A stretch of 64,000 nt of DNA from Cryptomeria japonica (GCF_030272615.1 NC_081408.1:61154114-61218113), one strand, 5' to 3'. Positions 35,214 to 47,454 are shown, counted from the first letter of the stretch. A program made the numbers and translations. Notes: generated from the letters alone by a model not told the origin.

Positions 35214-36475
35214 GAGATGCAAACACAAAGTGTGTGTTTGAGTGAGTTAAAAAACCTGTACAAGGATGATAAGGATTTTGCAGAGATATATAATGTTTGT
35301 TTCTAGATTTTTCTAACACCTCACATGTCTCTTATTCAAAATACATGATACAAGAGGGTTTTCTGTTCAAAGGTAATCTTCTTTGCATACCCCAATGTTC
35401 TATGAGGCAAAATATTATTCAAGAGAAGCATCAAGGAGGTCTAGGAGGTCATTTTGGCATTGATAAGACTTTGGAGCAAGTTGATAGGTTTTACTATTGG
35501 CCCAAGTTGAAATCAGAAGTGAGAAGATTTGTAGAGAAATGTGTCATCTGTCAAAGAGAAAAAGGAACCTCAAGTAATGTAGGTGTATATCAACCCTTGG
35601 TCATACCTTAGAGGCCTTGGGAATGTTTGAGCATGGATTTTGTGTTAGGCTTGCCTAGGACCCCAAGAGGATTTGATAGTGTGTATGTGGTGGTAGATAG
35701 ATTCAGCAAAATGACACATTTCATACCTTACAAGAGCACCAATGATGCCACCTATATTACAGGCCTCTTCTTCAAAGAGATAGTCTAAATTCATTTTCTT
35801 CCAATCAGCATTGTTAGTGATAGAGATGTGAAGTTTTTGAGCCACTTTTGGAGGACACTTTGGAGGAAGTTGGGCACCAAGTTATCTTTTTCATCTGCCT
35901 ATCATCGTCAATAAGATGGTCAGGCAAAGGTAGTTAACTATTCATTGGGTAACTTGCTAAGATGTCTTACAAAACAACATGGGCAAACTTGGGATCTAGT
36001 ACCTGGACAGGCAGAATATGCATATAATGACTCAGTGTATCGTAGCATAGGTAAAAGTTCTTTTGAGATAGTGTATGGATTCCATCCTAGGGGCATATTA
36101 GAGCTCAGAGATCTTAGTTTAATGGCAACCAAGAGTGCACAAGGGGAGAGCTTTGCAGAAGGTATTAAAGAGGTGCATGATAAGGTAAGGTAGACCTTAC
36201 AACAAAAATCCGAGTAGTATAAGGTTCAAGCTGATAAAACAAGGAGGAAAGTACAATTTAAAGTAGGAGACTTAGTGCTGGCATACCTTAGAAAGGAGAA
36301 ACTTCCAAAAGGGAATCCTATCAAGCTCATGATGAAGAAAATTGGGCCTCTCAAGGTGGTGCACAAGTATGGGCAGAATGCATATGAGGTTGAACTTCCT
36401 CCTACCTTGGGGATATCTCCTATTTTTAATGTATGTGATCTCTATCCATACAAGGGAGAGTCACCAACAAATTAG
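35214..36475 (+). pseudogene. Ty3-A integrase, with stops
   Basis: 35297-35611 holds the zinc-binding region (HQGGLGGHFGIDKTL, WPKL, CVICQ; an HHCC pattern). 35612-35950 holds the catalytic core ([29 protein letters not shown]), with TAG at 35609-35611 and TAA near 35787 and 35911. 35945-36193 continues to the Glu region (AEYAYNDSV, SSFEIVYGF) and 36275-36475 gives the GPLKVV and PIFNVCDLYPY end region. Stops are at 36191-36193 and 36219. The order and spacing are those of Ty3 integrases. Confidence 0.85.
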
Positions 36476-36534
36476 ATAGACATGCCATCACTAGTTCATG
36501 AAGATTGGATAAAGGATTTCCACCTAGTCAACCG

Positions 36535-36715
36535 GTTGAGTTAGAGAGTATCTTGGATACCAAGATAGTAAAGAAGACAAGGAAAGGAGCCTACAAGCAC
36601 TATCTTGTCAAGTGGAAAGCGTTACCTGATTCATATGCCATGTGGATGTAAGAGGTAGATATACTTCAGCATGGAGTGGAGATTGCAAACCTTATAACTC
36701 AAGAGACTTGAGTTC
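36535..36715 (+). pseudogene. Ty3-A chromodomain
   Basis: Reads ESILDTKIVKKTRKGAYKHY, then LVKWKALPDSYAMWM and a TAA/TAG break, the three-strand pattern of a chromodomain (usual form YLVKWKGLPDSEATWE). In chromoviruses this domain, fused to integrase, recognises modified histones. It stands directly before the polypurine tract. Confidence 0.75.
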
Positions 36716-36732
36716 TTTGACCCAGGGGAGTA
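36716..36732 (+). other. Ty3-A polypurine tract region
   Basis: CCAGGGGAGTATGG directly precedes the 3-prime LTR; this is the purine-rich primer position for plus-strand DNA. Confidence 0.6.
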
Positions 36733-38357
36733 TGGTGCAGGGCACCTAGCACTCCAAGTTGAAAGTTTTTGTTTTCTTTCAAGTTTGTGTGTTATATTTA
36801 TAATTTAATAATGGAACAATCATTTAGGACTTAGTAGAGCCATGGTTGAGTTGTCTAAGTTTTTGTTTGAGTCAAATTGTGTTCAGGATGCTGACAGCCT
36901 CAGAAGTGTGATGCTTAGGTAGTTCACACGTAAAGTACTCCAGATGAATGTATTCATGTATTAAGGGTCAATTGTGTTGTGTTTAGGTCTTCTAGGGTGG
37001 TTGAGGACCTTCGAGAGTCTTAAAGTGCATTAGAATGCAAAATTGCACCCTAGAGCCAAAAATTACAAAAAGTTGTTGAGCAACATTTTGCAATTTCTTG
37101 CAAAAGTTGCATTTTTTTTGGTTATAGGCATTAAAAGTTGGTTGAACCAAATTAAAAAGGAGGATAAAAGATTAAATTCACTTCATTTTATGGGTTGGAG
37201 GATTGGAAATTCAAGAGCAAGTTTTTGTTTTGTGAAGCAACCTTGTTGCCACCAGTTTTGATAATTTTTGACTTGTTTTCATTGCTTGTACGGTCCAGTA
37301 CGGACTAGATGGTGTAAAACTAATTTCCATTCTTGAGTGCTCATTGTATTTTTTGTCATTCAGGTTGATTTTCAGGTTTGATTGTCCTAGGTTGTAGAGA
37401 TTTCTTCCATTCTTTGCAACTAGGTACAAAACCCTTGCAAGAAGGGTTTAAGAGCAAGAAATGGCTCTAACCTAGCCATTCTTTGATGGCACCTATTGAA
37501 ATCACTAAGAATAATAGGTTAGGGTTTTTACATAGATTTAGGATAGGATTTTTGGTTTTGCAGGTCCTTGTGGAGGAGGAACAATGACTAGGCTCACCGT
37601 TGGGAGTAGGTGAGGTAGGATAGCAAGAAAAGTGTGATTTATAAGCTCATGGGAATTGGTGTAGGACCAAGTGTCATATGAATGGAAAGCCCTCTAAGTA
37701 CCCTTGAATATTCCCACATTTTTTTGAGTAGGAGATTTTATTAGTGAAGAGTTTTAGTCCCATCTTGCCAAGTCACCCGGTGAGGCCTAAACCCTTCAAA
37801 ATAGTGCAGCATTGGAAAACCCACTTTTAGGAATAACCCAGATGCACTTTTCTAGTATTGCCTATAAAATCTAAAAGGGTACTCGAATACATGATTTATT
37901 TCTATCCTTCTTTGAGACCTTTACAAACTAAGACCCTAAAACCACCAAGGGAGGGCTAATGCAATTAGGCCTATTTTGAGCCGGTAGAGACCTAGAAAGG
38001 TTAGGAATCTAAAGCAATGGGTTTTGTGAGCCTAAAACCTCAAAATAATTTAAAGAAACCTGGCAGATGCATTGGGGACCTATAGGAAGTGTTTGTGTGT
38101 TAAGATCCTTGTAGGGGTGGTTGGAGCCCAAGAGAGGAGTGTGTGTGTGATTGAGGTGGCAACCTCAAGTGGTGGAGTTGATTGTCCAACACCATTGGCT
38201 ATACCTAGGAGGAAATACAAAGAGGATCAAACCTTTGAGTTATCATTATCATAACCCCTACTAAGTGTCATTGGAAGGACATGAGTAGTTAAAGGGTTGA
38301 GTACGACAAGTCACTGAAGAAGGTGAATAGAACCAAGATCCAAGACTCTCTGCATCA
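36733..38357 (+). repeat. Ty3-A 3-prime LTR (1625 bp)
   Basis: Starts TGGTGCAGGGCACCTAGC and ends CTCTGCATCA. It is the partner of 30493-32123, and the AGAAG duplication follows directly. Confidence 0.93.
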
Positions 38358-38362
38358 AGAAG
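38358..38362. repeat. 5-bp target site duplication of Ty3-A, right
   Basis: AGAAG, the partner of 30488-30492. Confidence 0.88.
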
Positions 38363-40960
38363 GATGCAAAGGTGGATGCCAAGGAGGAATTGGACATTAG
38401 AAATCAGTGGCTTATTCTCAAAATAAAAGAATAATTGTTTTGAAAACAAAAATTGAGGCTCCAGTGGCTAAAGGAAGGGGATAAGAATTCAAAGTTTTTC
38501 CATCAATCCACTCTTAAACATAGAAGTCAAAATAAAATAAGATATCTTCTAAGAGAAGATGGAACCAAGGTGGAGGATGAAGAGGATATGGCATCCCTTT
38601 TCATTGACTCTTTTAAACCTAATCAACTTTCAATTTATGGGGCAAATTAGGATATGAACAACTTGTTGGATATAATTTACCAAAAGGTATTGATGATTTG
38701 GATCTCCTAGACCTCAACAAAAGAGTTACCATGTAGGAGGTGTATACTTCTTTGTCTCCTTCTCTCCTAATAAGTCCCCTGGCCCTGATGGATTTCCGCC
38801 TGCCATTTTTCAAGACTTCTAGGATATAATTGGAGTGATTTATTCAATGCTGTCAGAGACTTCTTCAGAACAAGTAATCTCCTTAAACAACTAAATGCCA
38901 CCTTTGTTGCTTTAATTATGAAGAATGACAATGTTGTCTCCACCAAGAATTTTAGGCCTATCATCTTATGTAATATTGTTTATAAAATTATCTCCAAAAC
39001 CATGGTCAATAGAATGAAACCTCTAATTGATAAAATGATCTCCAAGCACCAAAAAGGTTTTGTGGAAGGAAGACACATTTTAGATGTGGTCATGGTGGCC
39101 CATGAACTAGTTCACTCCATGGATAGTAGCAAGAAACCTTCGATGGATTTCAAACTAGATATTTTTAAAGCCTATGATAAAGTGTCTTGGGAATTTCTCC
39201 TTGAAGTCCTTAAGAGATATGGGTTTAAGGTTAGATTCTTAGATTTGATTGAGCAATGTGTCTGCACCCCTACATTCTTGATCCTCCTTAATGGCTTCCC
39301 CAAGGGATACTTTTCCTGCATGGGAAAAGGGCTAAGATAGGGTGACCCCCTCTCCCCTATCTTTTCATCATTGTTGTTGAAGTGTTAGGGAGAAATTTTG
39401 AAAAGCTTAGATGTGAGGGTGCTCTAAAAGGTTTTAAAGATGCTTCATCCCTAAATCCTACCACCCATCAACAATTTGTTGATGATACCATCATCTTTGT
39501 TGAAGCTTTTGTCTCTAAGGAAAGGCAATGGAAAAAGACCTTGGACAAATATGCTATCATCTCAAGCCAACACATAAACTTTGTTAAGAGAAAACTATTT
39601 TTTTTAAATGTCAAACCCACCCTCAAAGCAAAAATATCCTCCATCCTTGGTTGCCAAGCTGCCATCCTCCCAGACTCTTATCTCAGGTTGCCCCTTGTCT
39701 CCAAAAGTCCTAATCTAAATTTCTAGAATGGCTTTCTCGAGAGATTTCAAAATAAGTTAGCTAGCTAGAAAGGGAAACTTCTCAGCTTGGAAGGCAAGAT
39801 ACAACTTGTTAAACCTTTCCTTAAAAATATGCCCATCTATTACCTCTCTATGTTCAAGATACTTGGGGTGGTTTTTGAAAAAATTGAAAGGATCTGAAGG
39901 AGGTTCCTATGGTTAGGCATGGAAGAAAAAGGCAAACTTTCCTTGGTCTCCTGGGATAAAGTGTGCAGACCTTGTAATTGTGGTGGATCGGGCATAAGAA
40001 AGATTAAAACTTTTAATAAAGATCTTATTTCTAAAATAGGTTGGCAATTAACTAGGGAACAAAAAGACTGGACTAAAATTTTGAAAGCCAAATACTTCTC
40101 GAGTAACAATGGGGAAAAATTTATCAATCAAGAGGATCTACCCATGGGTTCCACCATTTGGAATAGTGTGGCTAAAACTAGACACAACATCAAAAGAAAT
40201 GACAAGATGATTATAGGAAATGGAAGAAATATTGAGTTCTGGAAAGACACTTGGATGCTTGGACAGTCTATGGATTCCCTCCCAAACTTGAAGAATATTA
40301 AGAACTTCCTAAGATATCATTGGGGGGGAAAGGTGCATGACAACGAAGAATACAAGATATGCTTCCTGGATTGATTTGAGAAGAATTGTTTCCTCTAGAC
40401 CGAAAGTTCATCCCACCACTGGAAGGTTAATCTTGAAGGAAGCACCCGACCTCACTACCATGCTTCCTAATTGTTCTCTTTACACTCTTAGTGGGGAGGA
40501 TGAATGGATATGGAAAAGGAGTGTGTTAGGGAATTTCACTATTAAGTCTACCTACCACCTTTTGGAGGAAAATAATGACAGAGATTTAATATGGAAGGCA
40601 ATTTGGATCAAGGGGCTAATCCCAAAAATTAATTGTTTTTGGTGGGCAACTACTCATGGTCAAATTATTACTATTGACAACCTAAACAAAAGGGGGTTTT
40701 CTCTCATCAATAGTTGTGAATTCTGTTATATGGAATCAGAAAGCATTGAACATATTTTTTAACATTGTAGCTTTGCTCGGGACATATGGGAAGAAATGTG
40801 GAAGAAGTTTAACATTAATTGGGTGCAACTTAACTCTTTCAAAGATTTCCTTGAAGCATGGCAGTTATCCCCTTACTCTCACCCGAGATCCCAAGATTAC
40901 CTTTAGAACAACCATCAAAGTTACACTTAATCCATCCTATTTGAGGAGGTTGCCATAAAT
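38363..40960 (+). pseudogene. LINE ORF2, reverse transcriptase and zf-RVT half
   Basis: Resumes the LINE frame exactly at the codon boundary left at 30492. Landmarks in order: LQWLKEGDKNSKFFHQS (38453), NFRPIILCNIVYKII, QKGFVEGRHILD, FKLDIFKAYDKVSWEFL (first catalytic Asp), GDPLSPIF just after a TAG at about 39339, QQFVDDTIIFVEA (Tyr/Phe-x-Asp-Asp centre), and the zf-RVT region WKAIWIKGLIPKINCFWW with CEFCYMESESIEHIF. Stops and frame shifts are frequent (38648, 39339, 39724, 40372, 40762). Plant L1-type reverse transcriptase by order and motifs. Confidence 0.88.
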
Positions 40961-41179
40961 AGAAATTTCTTAGGATCATTCCTTGCCAATTAACATTCAA
41001 AAATTTGTGTCAAATTCCCTTAACCTTTTTTAATTGGAGATCAATAAGAAGGTAGGATTTTGGAGAAACCAGTCGATTCCACATTAATATTTTCCTTAAT
41101 CTGTTGTATAATGGTAGTGGCTAGGATTTTGCTGCTTCTCTTCTCTTCTCTGAATATCCTGTTGTTCCCTTCTATCCAG

Positions 41180-41656
41180 ATGTTCCAAGCAAGAAAGGGG
41201 GGAGCATGAGGCTTAATTGATGATCATAAAGGCTTCTTGTTAGTTGGAATTAGCTCAGGTTTGGGGACAACTACTAACAATAAGGTGAAAGCTTGGGCGT
41301 CCTGGATGGGTCTTCAGAGACTATATGATTTCACTAGAAGGAATGTACTTTTGGAAGGAGATTCCAAACTTATTATTGACTGCCTCACTAATGTCATCTC
41401 TCCTCTGTGGGAGATTAGAGAGATAGTTGGTAAATGTAAATGTTTGGTGTAATTGTTTGAAGACATCAGAATACAACATGTCTACATAGAAAGCAATAGG
41501 TCAGCTGACCTCATTGCCAATCAAAGTCTTCATATGCCAGATTGGCAGGTCTTCAAGTTTGAGAACAGCTCTAGAGAGTTGAAGGGAATCCTTACACAGG
41601 AAAGAGGAATCATAAAAAAGAAGGCGCGAAGTGGGACTATTGAGTTGTTGGAATGA
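41180..41656 (+). pseudogene. LINE ORF2 C-terminal RNase H-like domain
   Basis: 41237-41452 has ISSGLGTTTNNKVKAWA, the typical start of the plant RVT_3/RNase H region, then LLEGDSKLIIDCLTN (catalytic Asp). After a TAA at 41450-41452 it continues in the same frame with IQHVYIESNRSADLIANQS, where the usual form is R-x-x-N-x-x-AD-x-LA. It ends at a TGA (41654-41656) that overlaps the ATG of the next ORF by ATGA. Some plant LINEs carry such an RNase H; its origin is debated. Confidence 0.8.
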
Positions 41657-43690
41657 TATCTTTTAATTTTTTTATGTCCGCATTCTCAAACATTTTGAAT
41701 TGTCCATTGGGCCCACACAACTGGAGTGCTTACAAGATGATGACTCAATGCCTAGATGATTGGGGTCTCTTCTACACTTGGATGGCCTACATGGCTAATG
41801 AACTAGATAGAAATATTCTAAATAAAAGAATGATGGTGATGGATGATGACTATGCTTGGATTTGGGAAGACAATGTATTCATTAGAAGGGTTGTAAAAAG
41901 GAGAGATTTTTCCTTTTCTATGAACACAAAAAGGAGTGATTTTTACATTGCCTTTATTGGAAATGATTAGCCCGAGTGTTGCACATGAGATAAATATCAT
42001 TTGAGTGATATGAGGAAAAGAAATTTTATATTCATCCCTTCCAAAATAAGCCAAAGTTCTTGATTGTGTTGCCTTCTGCTCAGTCATTTTCATAGAGTCT
42101 GTTATAGTTCTTCTCTTTCCTATGTCAAGATGGGGGCGCTTTGAAATATATTGAACTCAGTAACTGTGTGGCCTTGAGAGATAATAGAGAGATATGGGAG
42201 CTCTTTCAAATGGCGGGTTTCACTCCTTTTTTCCTGGCCATGAAGGGCTACAATAAGGATATCTCGGTTAGGGTTTGCAATTCTTGGTAGAATGGTGTGG
42301 TTACAGTTGGAAGAATCACCATTACTGTGTCGTCAGAGTATATTGTGGAGGTGACAAGCTTACATAATAAAGGAGATAAATTTGAGAATAAGAGCACGAG
42401 AGATTACAAAGGTTACATGAAGAGATTCTTTGAGAAAGGTCAAAAATCAGTTCCATTTTAAAACGAGTATGATCGTTTGACCCTTCCCAAGCCTTTCCCA
42501 TTCATCAATTATCATGTAATGAAATATTTTACCTTAGAGGGTCATTTTCCTACTATCCATGGCTACCATTTCCCCATTCTGAACCACATTAGACACAATG
42601 TTAAAATTAATATGTCAATTTTTTGTTTTCGTCCCTTAGTGCCTATATTCAAAATGGGGTGAACCCACCTTTACACCAGGGTTTAATTTACATAATGTAC
42701 AAATATGCAGTGGAACATACCCCCACCATGAGTTGTATTTCTTTGGCCTCTGGTAGTGAGGGTAGCTACAAGAAAACCCCTTAAAAAAACCCCAGTTTAA
42801 CCCCTAAGAAACCTAAGGACATGCCTAACCTCTCTTGTCCAGTTAAAAACATGGGTAAAAGTCCTATTGTGGCCTTGAAAAATAATTCCCTTGAGCTGGC
42901 CTTGTTGGACTTAACACTTGACAAGAGGAAAATTGAAACGCCAAGAAACACCCAAAGAAAAGAGAAGAGGTATGGTAGTGAGTCAGCAGGAAAGAGCATT
43001 ACCATCAACCTAGAGATACAAAATTCTAAAGATGAAGGTGAGAAGGGAATGAAGTAGGAAAAAATTGAAAGAAGCTCAGGGGAAAGAAAGTCTACTAGGC
43101 TCCGAGCTAAAGAGAGGAAAAATTCCATCAAGAGTGAAGAGAACAAGACTAATACTATCCTTTATGAAAGATGAGGAAGACTCAAAGGAAAATTCTGAGG
43201 ATGAAGATATCCAAGTGGAGGAAGAGGAACCAACTGAAAGCCCCAGTGAGGACCTATAAGAAGAAGAGGAAGGAGAAGAAGAGAACAACAAGTCAGAAAG
43301 CGAGCATGAGTCTCCTTTCAAAAACCCCAATAACCCTGACACCTCTGAGAATGAGGAAATGGTTCTTTGTTCATCTATGAGGCCAGTCCAGGAGGCTAAC
43401 AACAACTTGGAGGAGCAATTGAATTAAATGAAGGAAAAAATGGCCATGTTGGAGAATAACTATGAGGAACAAGACAGGAAGGTGAAACATAAGTGCGATG
43501 CTTTCAATGCCCTTTGCACTATAATAGATGGGGTAATGAAGAATGTAGTCCTGTGCATGGTATCTGGTCAAGGTCGATTGAAGAAAATCAGGAAGAAGAA
43601 GGACAAGAAGGGTGCAAGGAAGATGACTGATGAGGAGGAAGAAGATCAATAGGATACCTGGATGCAGAAGTTAGGCAAGCTCAAGCAGGA
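41653..43690 (+). pseudogene. LINE third ORF: unknown protein with acidic, coiled-coil tail
   Basis: Starts ATG at 41653, overlapping the ORF2 stop (ATGA). 41653-41970 encodes LNCPLGPHNWSAYKMMTQCL and YAWIWEDNVFIRRVVKRRDF. A frame change near 41970 leads to 42129-42662 (DGGALKYIELSNCVALRDN, WELFQMAGFTPFFLAMKGYN, VTVGRITITVSSEYIVEVT, YHFPILNHIRHNVKINMS). A second shift near 42660 leads to HQGLIYIMYK and a Ser/Lys-rich linker. 43065-43652 is strongly acidic (DEEDSKENSEDEDIQVEEEE) and then coiled-coil-like (LEEQLN.MKEKMAMLENNYE). Stops are at about 42285, 42460, 43257 and 43425. Its middle part resembles plant transposon-linked hypothetical proteins I have seen but cannot name. No enzymatic motif is visible. 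It lies inside the LINE by the target duplication. Confidence 0.6.
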
Positions 43691-44090
43691 CTGAAACCTA
43701 ATCAAGGAGTAATGGTCATTTTACTTCCTGTGTTTAACATTTTTGTTATGTTTTGCAACTAGTGGTATTTTGGGGCCTACGTGTACACTTTGAAAGACTT
43801 AATGTTAATTAATTATGCTAAGATTGGTTCGTTAAAGGTTGATAAGGATAATGTTGGTAGCAACATTAGTAGTTTGGTTTATGGAAACAACTACTATGAT
43901 ACTTATGTAATTAGTAATAGGAATGATACTAGTATCTACAGAAATAGTTTCAGGTGCATGAAATTTTTTGATCATTTTTAATTAGAACTAGTATCCTACT
44001 ACTAGCTATTTTATAGTTGGTGAATTATTAATTTTGTAATGTTGTATCTCTTCTTTCGGTCAGGGTTGTCTCCTTGATAATCTAATAAAA
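43691..44090 (+). other. LINE 3-prime untranslated region and A-rich tail
   Basis: No reading frame matches a family. It ends CTAATAAAA directly before the right target duplication, as expected for target-primed reverse transcription. Confidence 0.7.
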
Positions 44091-44103
44091 AACAATTTGT
44101 CAA
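44091..44103. repeat. 13-bp target site duplication of the LINE, right
   Basis: AACAATTTGTCAA, the partner of 27804-27816. Confidence 0.85.
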
Positions 44104-44480
44104 TCCTAAATGTCAAAACTTCTTTATTCATTAATACACTTGAAATTTAATTCACATTTCTTACATCTCATCATTTTATTTCTTATCATTTCATTTCATT
44201 AAGTAGTTTAGTTATGTACCATTAAACTAATAGTTATCATACTCTAAAAACTCCAAATTGATTGATCATTTCAATTTCACTATTACTTTACTTTTGCCAT
44301 TGTTCCTTCCTTGTACTTAATACCTCCTTTATATAACTATCACTTCTCTTAATTATTTAAATCATTAACTTCTAAAATATTCACACCTAATCTCTCATTT
44401 TTATCATTATGACTAAATATTTAAGCGGCATACCCACTTTAGTATTCAATGTTACATGTTATATGTACATGTGGCATAAA
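44104..44480. repeat. UGT 3-prime flank repeat F, copy b (right part)
   Basis: Continues the F repeat after the LINE; it matches 48555-48930 (words CTCCAAATTGATTGATCAT and CCCACTTTAGTATTCAATG). Confidence 0.85.
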
Positions 44481-45748
44481 TTCCTTATTTTAGTATCATT
44501 TATAGCATAATAAATCTTTAAACAAAGATAATGGATCCAAAAGGAATCTAATCCTACTTGTAGAAACATAGGGGAAGTATTGGTAAATGGAATAACATGT
44601 AATTTCCTTTAGTTAATTTTTAGTTCTTAATTTTTATGAAGTATAGTAAAGTAATTCCTATCTGTTTTTATAGTTCATCTCACTTTTCATTTAGTCTTTT
44701 TTTTCATAATTTAAATGAAGTTTAATATAGTAGGGTCAAGGCCCCATCAAATGTGTGTCTAGGATCCTCATTTCCTTTTTGTGGTTAGATGGAATCTTTC
44801 AAATATTCCTTGTAGTTCCATCATAAAGCTCAAAAAATTTGGAAATGGATCCATGACTTCTTTCTACCTTTTATATCAAAATATTCCTCCTAGGAAATGG
44901 CTCTTCTAGAGGATTAGATTTATAGTCCCAATAAATATATTTGGATCTAGCATGCTTTTTCAGGGTGAACATTTTTTTAGCATTTGGAAATATAAAAAAT
45001 TCTACTATTTTTTCATTGTATTATTGATTAGAATGTTTCACTTTATTTTAAACCTATTATTTGTTCAAATAATTTTTGATGAATCTAGGTACAATCTCAT
45101 AAGGTTTCCCTTGAATTAGGTCACCTCTAGGATTTCTTGGTTATTAGGGCAATGTCACAGTTATGTACTATTTCTAGAGTTCCTCCAAGTCCAAATTCTT
45201 TTCATGATCATACTCTTTCTTATGGTTATCATCAAGGGAGGAGCCACTCTTCTTATCACACTTAGTTCCTTTAGTCCTAGGCTCCTTTTCATTATGTTGG
45301 TGGTCATAGAAGTGCATTGTAGCCTAGATAGTATTGCTCCACATCACCTCCCCCTCAAGGTGCCACTTTTGGGTACCCTTCTATGGGTGCACTAGGATGT
45401 CAATTAGTGCTACTCCTTTGTGGCCTAATGCTAACTCTTTGAAGTTGTTTCCTCAAATAGCTTTGATGTTTTCTTTTACTTTTACTAAGGATAAAGATAA
45501 CTTGATAAGGACATAGATAAAGGATATGATATTCCTAACATCATTTTGAATCCCACCAATGTATGGGGAAAGTCAAGTGATTCGAACCCTCTGCCTCTTC
45601 TATGTCTTATTACTCTCACTATTTAATCACTTTGTTTGGTTCTATGTTTTATTTTAGGATTTTCCATGTTTGAATCTCAAGGTGTGATTTTGTACATCCA
45701 CCCACATTTTTTTTAATGTGTCCTTAAATATTTCCTAATTAATATAAT
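44481..45748. other. No gene recognised
   Basis: AT-rich sequence between the F repeat and a solo LTR. Short open stretches of 60 codons near 45200-45500 match no family I know. Confidence 0.5.
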
Positions 45749-46238
45749 TGTGATATTTTGCCAAGATCAAGAGCTCAATGAAAAGTACAATAGAGAGACA
45801 AAATATTGATAGGAATAAATTGTATTCTATCAAGATGAAATTACTTATCATCTGGATCATCAATCATTACATACAATGAATATGAGCCTACATATATAGG
45901 CAAGGCTATATGGATATGTGAGCACACAAACATGACATGTGACTCAATAAGAAACAAGGGTAGGTAGGAAATAGGTGTGGTAGGTAGGAGAAACAATAAA
46001 ATATTCCACATGAGGTGGATCACCCACCGAAGGTGGAATTATCACTCCACAATAAGTGGATATGATAGAGTAGTAAGAAGATCAACACCATAAAAGGTGG
46101 AAATTCTCCTACACACACTATCCCAATGTGGCACAAACACCCATGTGTCTCATATCCAAACTATTATGAAATGCATTTCCTAAGTAAACTTAAGTAAGGT
46201 GTAATAATATCCAACATGAATAATTAATTACACCAACA
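45749..46238 (-). mobile_element. Solo copia LTR, 490 bp, with 5-bp target duplication
   Basis: Flanked by ATAAT (45744-45748 and 46239-46243), with TG...CA ends. On the minus strand it starts TGTTGGTGTAATTAATTA and contains GGATATTATTACACCTTACT, words typical of plant Ty1-copia LTRs. No internal region is present. Confidence 0.82.
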
Positions 46239-46243
46239 ATAAT

Positions 46244-46854
46244 GCTAACACTTATTCATAAAAACAATATTGTCTACTATTATTGCTACATTGAACAATA
46301 CACTTTATGGTATAGAAAAACATAACACTAAAAAATGGCTAGTTTGACCATTGCTTGAATATTAAAATATATAAGAGTTCACAAATATAGGTTTAGTAGA
46401 ATAATCAATAAAATTATCTATGACTTGGTAGATTGAGTTGAGCATATGACACATGCAACTCTTGAAGCATTTTGAACAAGCTTTTTGAATATAAGTAATG
46501 GTGCATTTACCATATTAACATTCTATTGTAAAGTGGAAAACAATGGATTATGGTTGGTACAAATAATGACCTATAAATAAATCTCAAGACTTTAATATTT
46601 GTTTTAAGTAGCCACATTTTGTTTAAAGCATAAAATATGTATGTTGCATACATATTCAAACATATAATGGCTATATTATTTTCAAGGTCACCATATTTTA
46701 TATGTAACTGAAATTAATTTGATGTGTGATGATAAGAAGTCATAGTAGAACCAAATATGCAACTAAGTATGCATAATTTACCTAAGTCAGTTGAGAGATA
46801 GTTGTATTAAGTATGATCCTCTTTTTTTTACAAACTTAATATGTAAAATAAGGA
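46244..46854. other. No gene recognised
   Basis: AT-rich sequence between the solo LTR and R1c. Confidence 0.5.
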
Positions 46855-47100
46855 ATATCTCTTATGCACCATTCAGCAAGCTCTTTTGTTTAATGAATTA
46901 CTTTAGATGCATACTATATTTATAGTTTTCTAGCTTTAGTTTTTTCATCTATATTTTAAATTTTATGTACATTATCATGAAATTGACATGATTTTATGTA
47001 TTACTACTATTATAGAATACCTCTTGGCATACTTAATCTCACCTCTAAATCTTAAATTTTTCTTATCATTTGATTATTTACCTTAAATAAATTATTTAAT
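46855..47100. repeat. Dispersed repeat R1, copy c (end only)
   Basis: Matches the last 250 bases of R1a and R1b (GAATTACTTTAGA, TTATAGTTTTCTAGCTTTAG, ACCTCTAAATCTTAAA). Confidence 0.8.
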
Positions 47101-47454
47101 TCATCAAGCACCCCAAACCTTAACCCTTGTTTTATTTAATTCCACCCACAATGAGTTTAAAATATACATATAGAAGAATGATTCAAAATATGTTATTGTG
47201 GAGTCCACTTTGTCGCCACCAATCCCTTTTCCTATAAAATAATTCAAACAATTAAAAGAAAATTTCAAATACAACACACCAATTTATGATCTTGACAAGA
47301 GAAAAGATAGAATAGATAATTGATATAATGAGGCTAACATACCCTAATCTGATCTTGGAAGCCATGAAACAATTCATTTTCAGCAGGTTGAACCCAAAGG
47401 AATGACATCATGCTCTCGAGCATATCCATTGCTATTGCAATGAGATCTTGTTGG

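Larger units (their letters stand above)
30493..38357 (+). mobile_element. Ty3-A: Ty3/gypsy chromovirus inserted in the LINE, 7.9 kb
   Basis: A complete-length LTR retrotransposon with two 1.6-kb LTRs, primer binding site, gag, protease, reverse transcriptase, RNase H, integrase, chromodomain and polypurine tract in the usual Ty3/gypsy order. It is flanked by AGAAG. The chromodomain at the integrase C-terminus puts it among chromoviruses, which tend to target heterochromatin. Stops and changed active-site residues make it inactive. Confidence 0.93.
27817..44090 (+). mobile_element. LINE (non-LTR retrotransposon), ~8.4 kb, split by a Ty3 element
   Basis: Bounded by a 13-bp duplication, and the host flanks on both sides rejoin to match the uninterrupted repeat Fc (48520-48560). 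It ends in a short A-rich tail (AATAAAA) just before the right duplication. Gene order on the plus strand is: ORF1 (DUF4283 and zinc knuckle), ORF2 (endonuclease, reverse transcriptase, zf-RVT, RNase H) and a third ORF. Removing the chromovirus at 30493-38357 and one 5-bp duplication leaves about 8404 bp. Many stops and frameshifts are present in every ORF, so it is inactive. Confidence 0.88.

Noticed and set aside
43076-43405. Ser-rich minus-strand open frame opposite the LINE third ORF
   Set aside because: It is the shadow of the acidic Glu/Asp/Lys-rich plus-strand frame.
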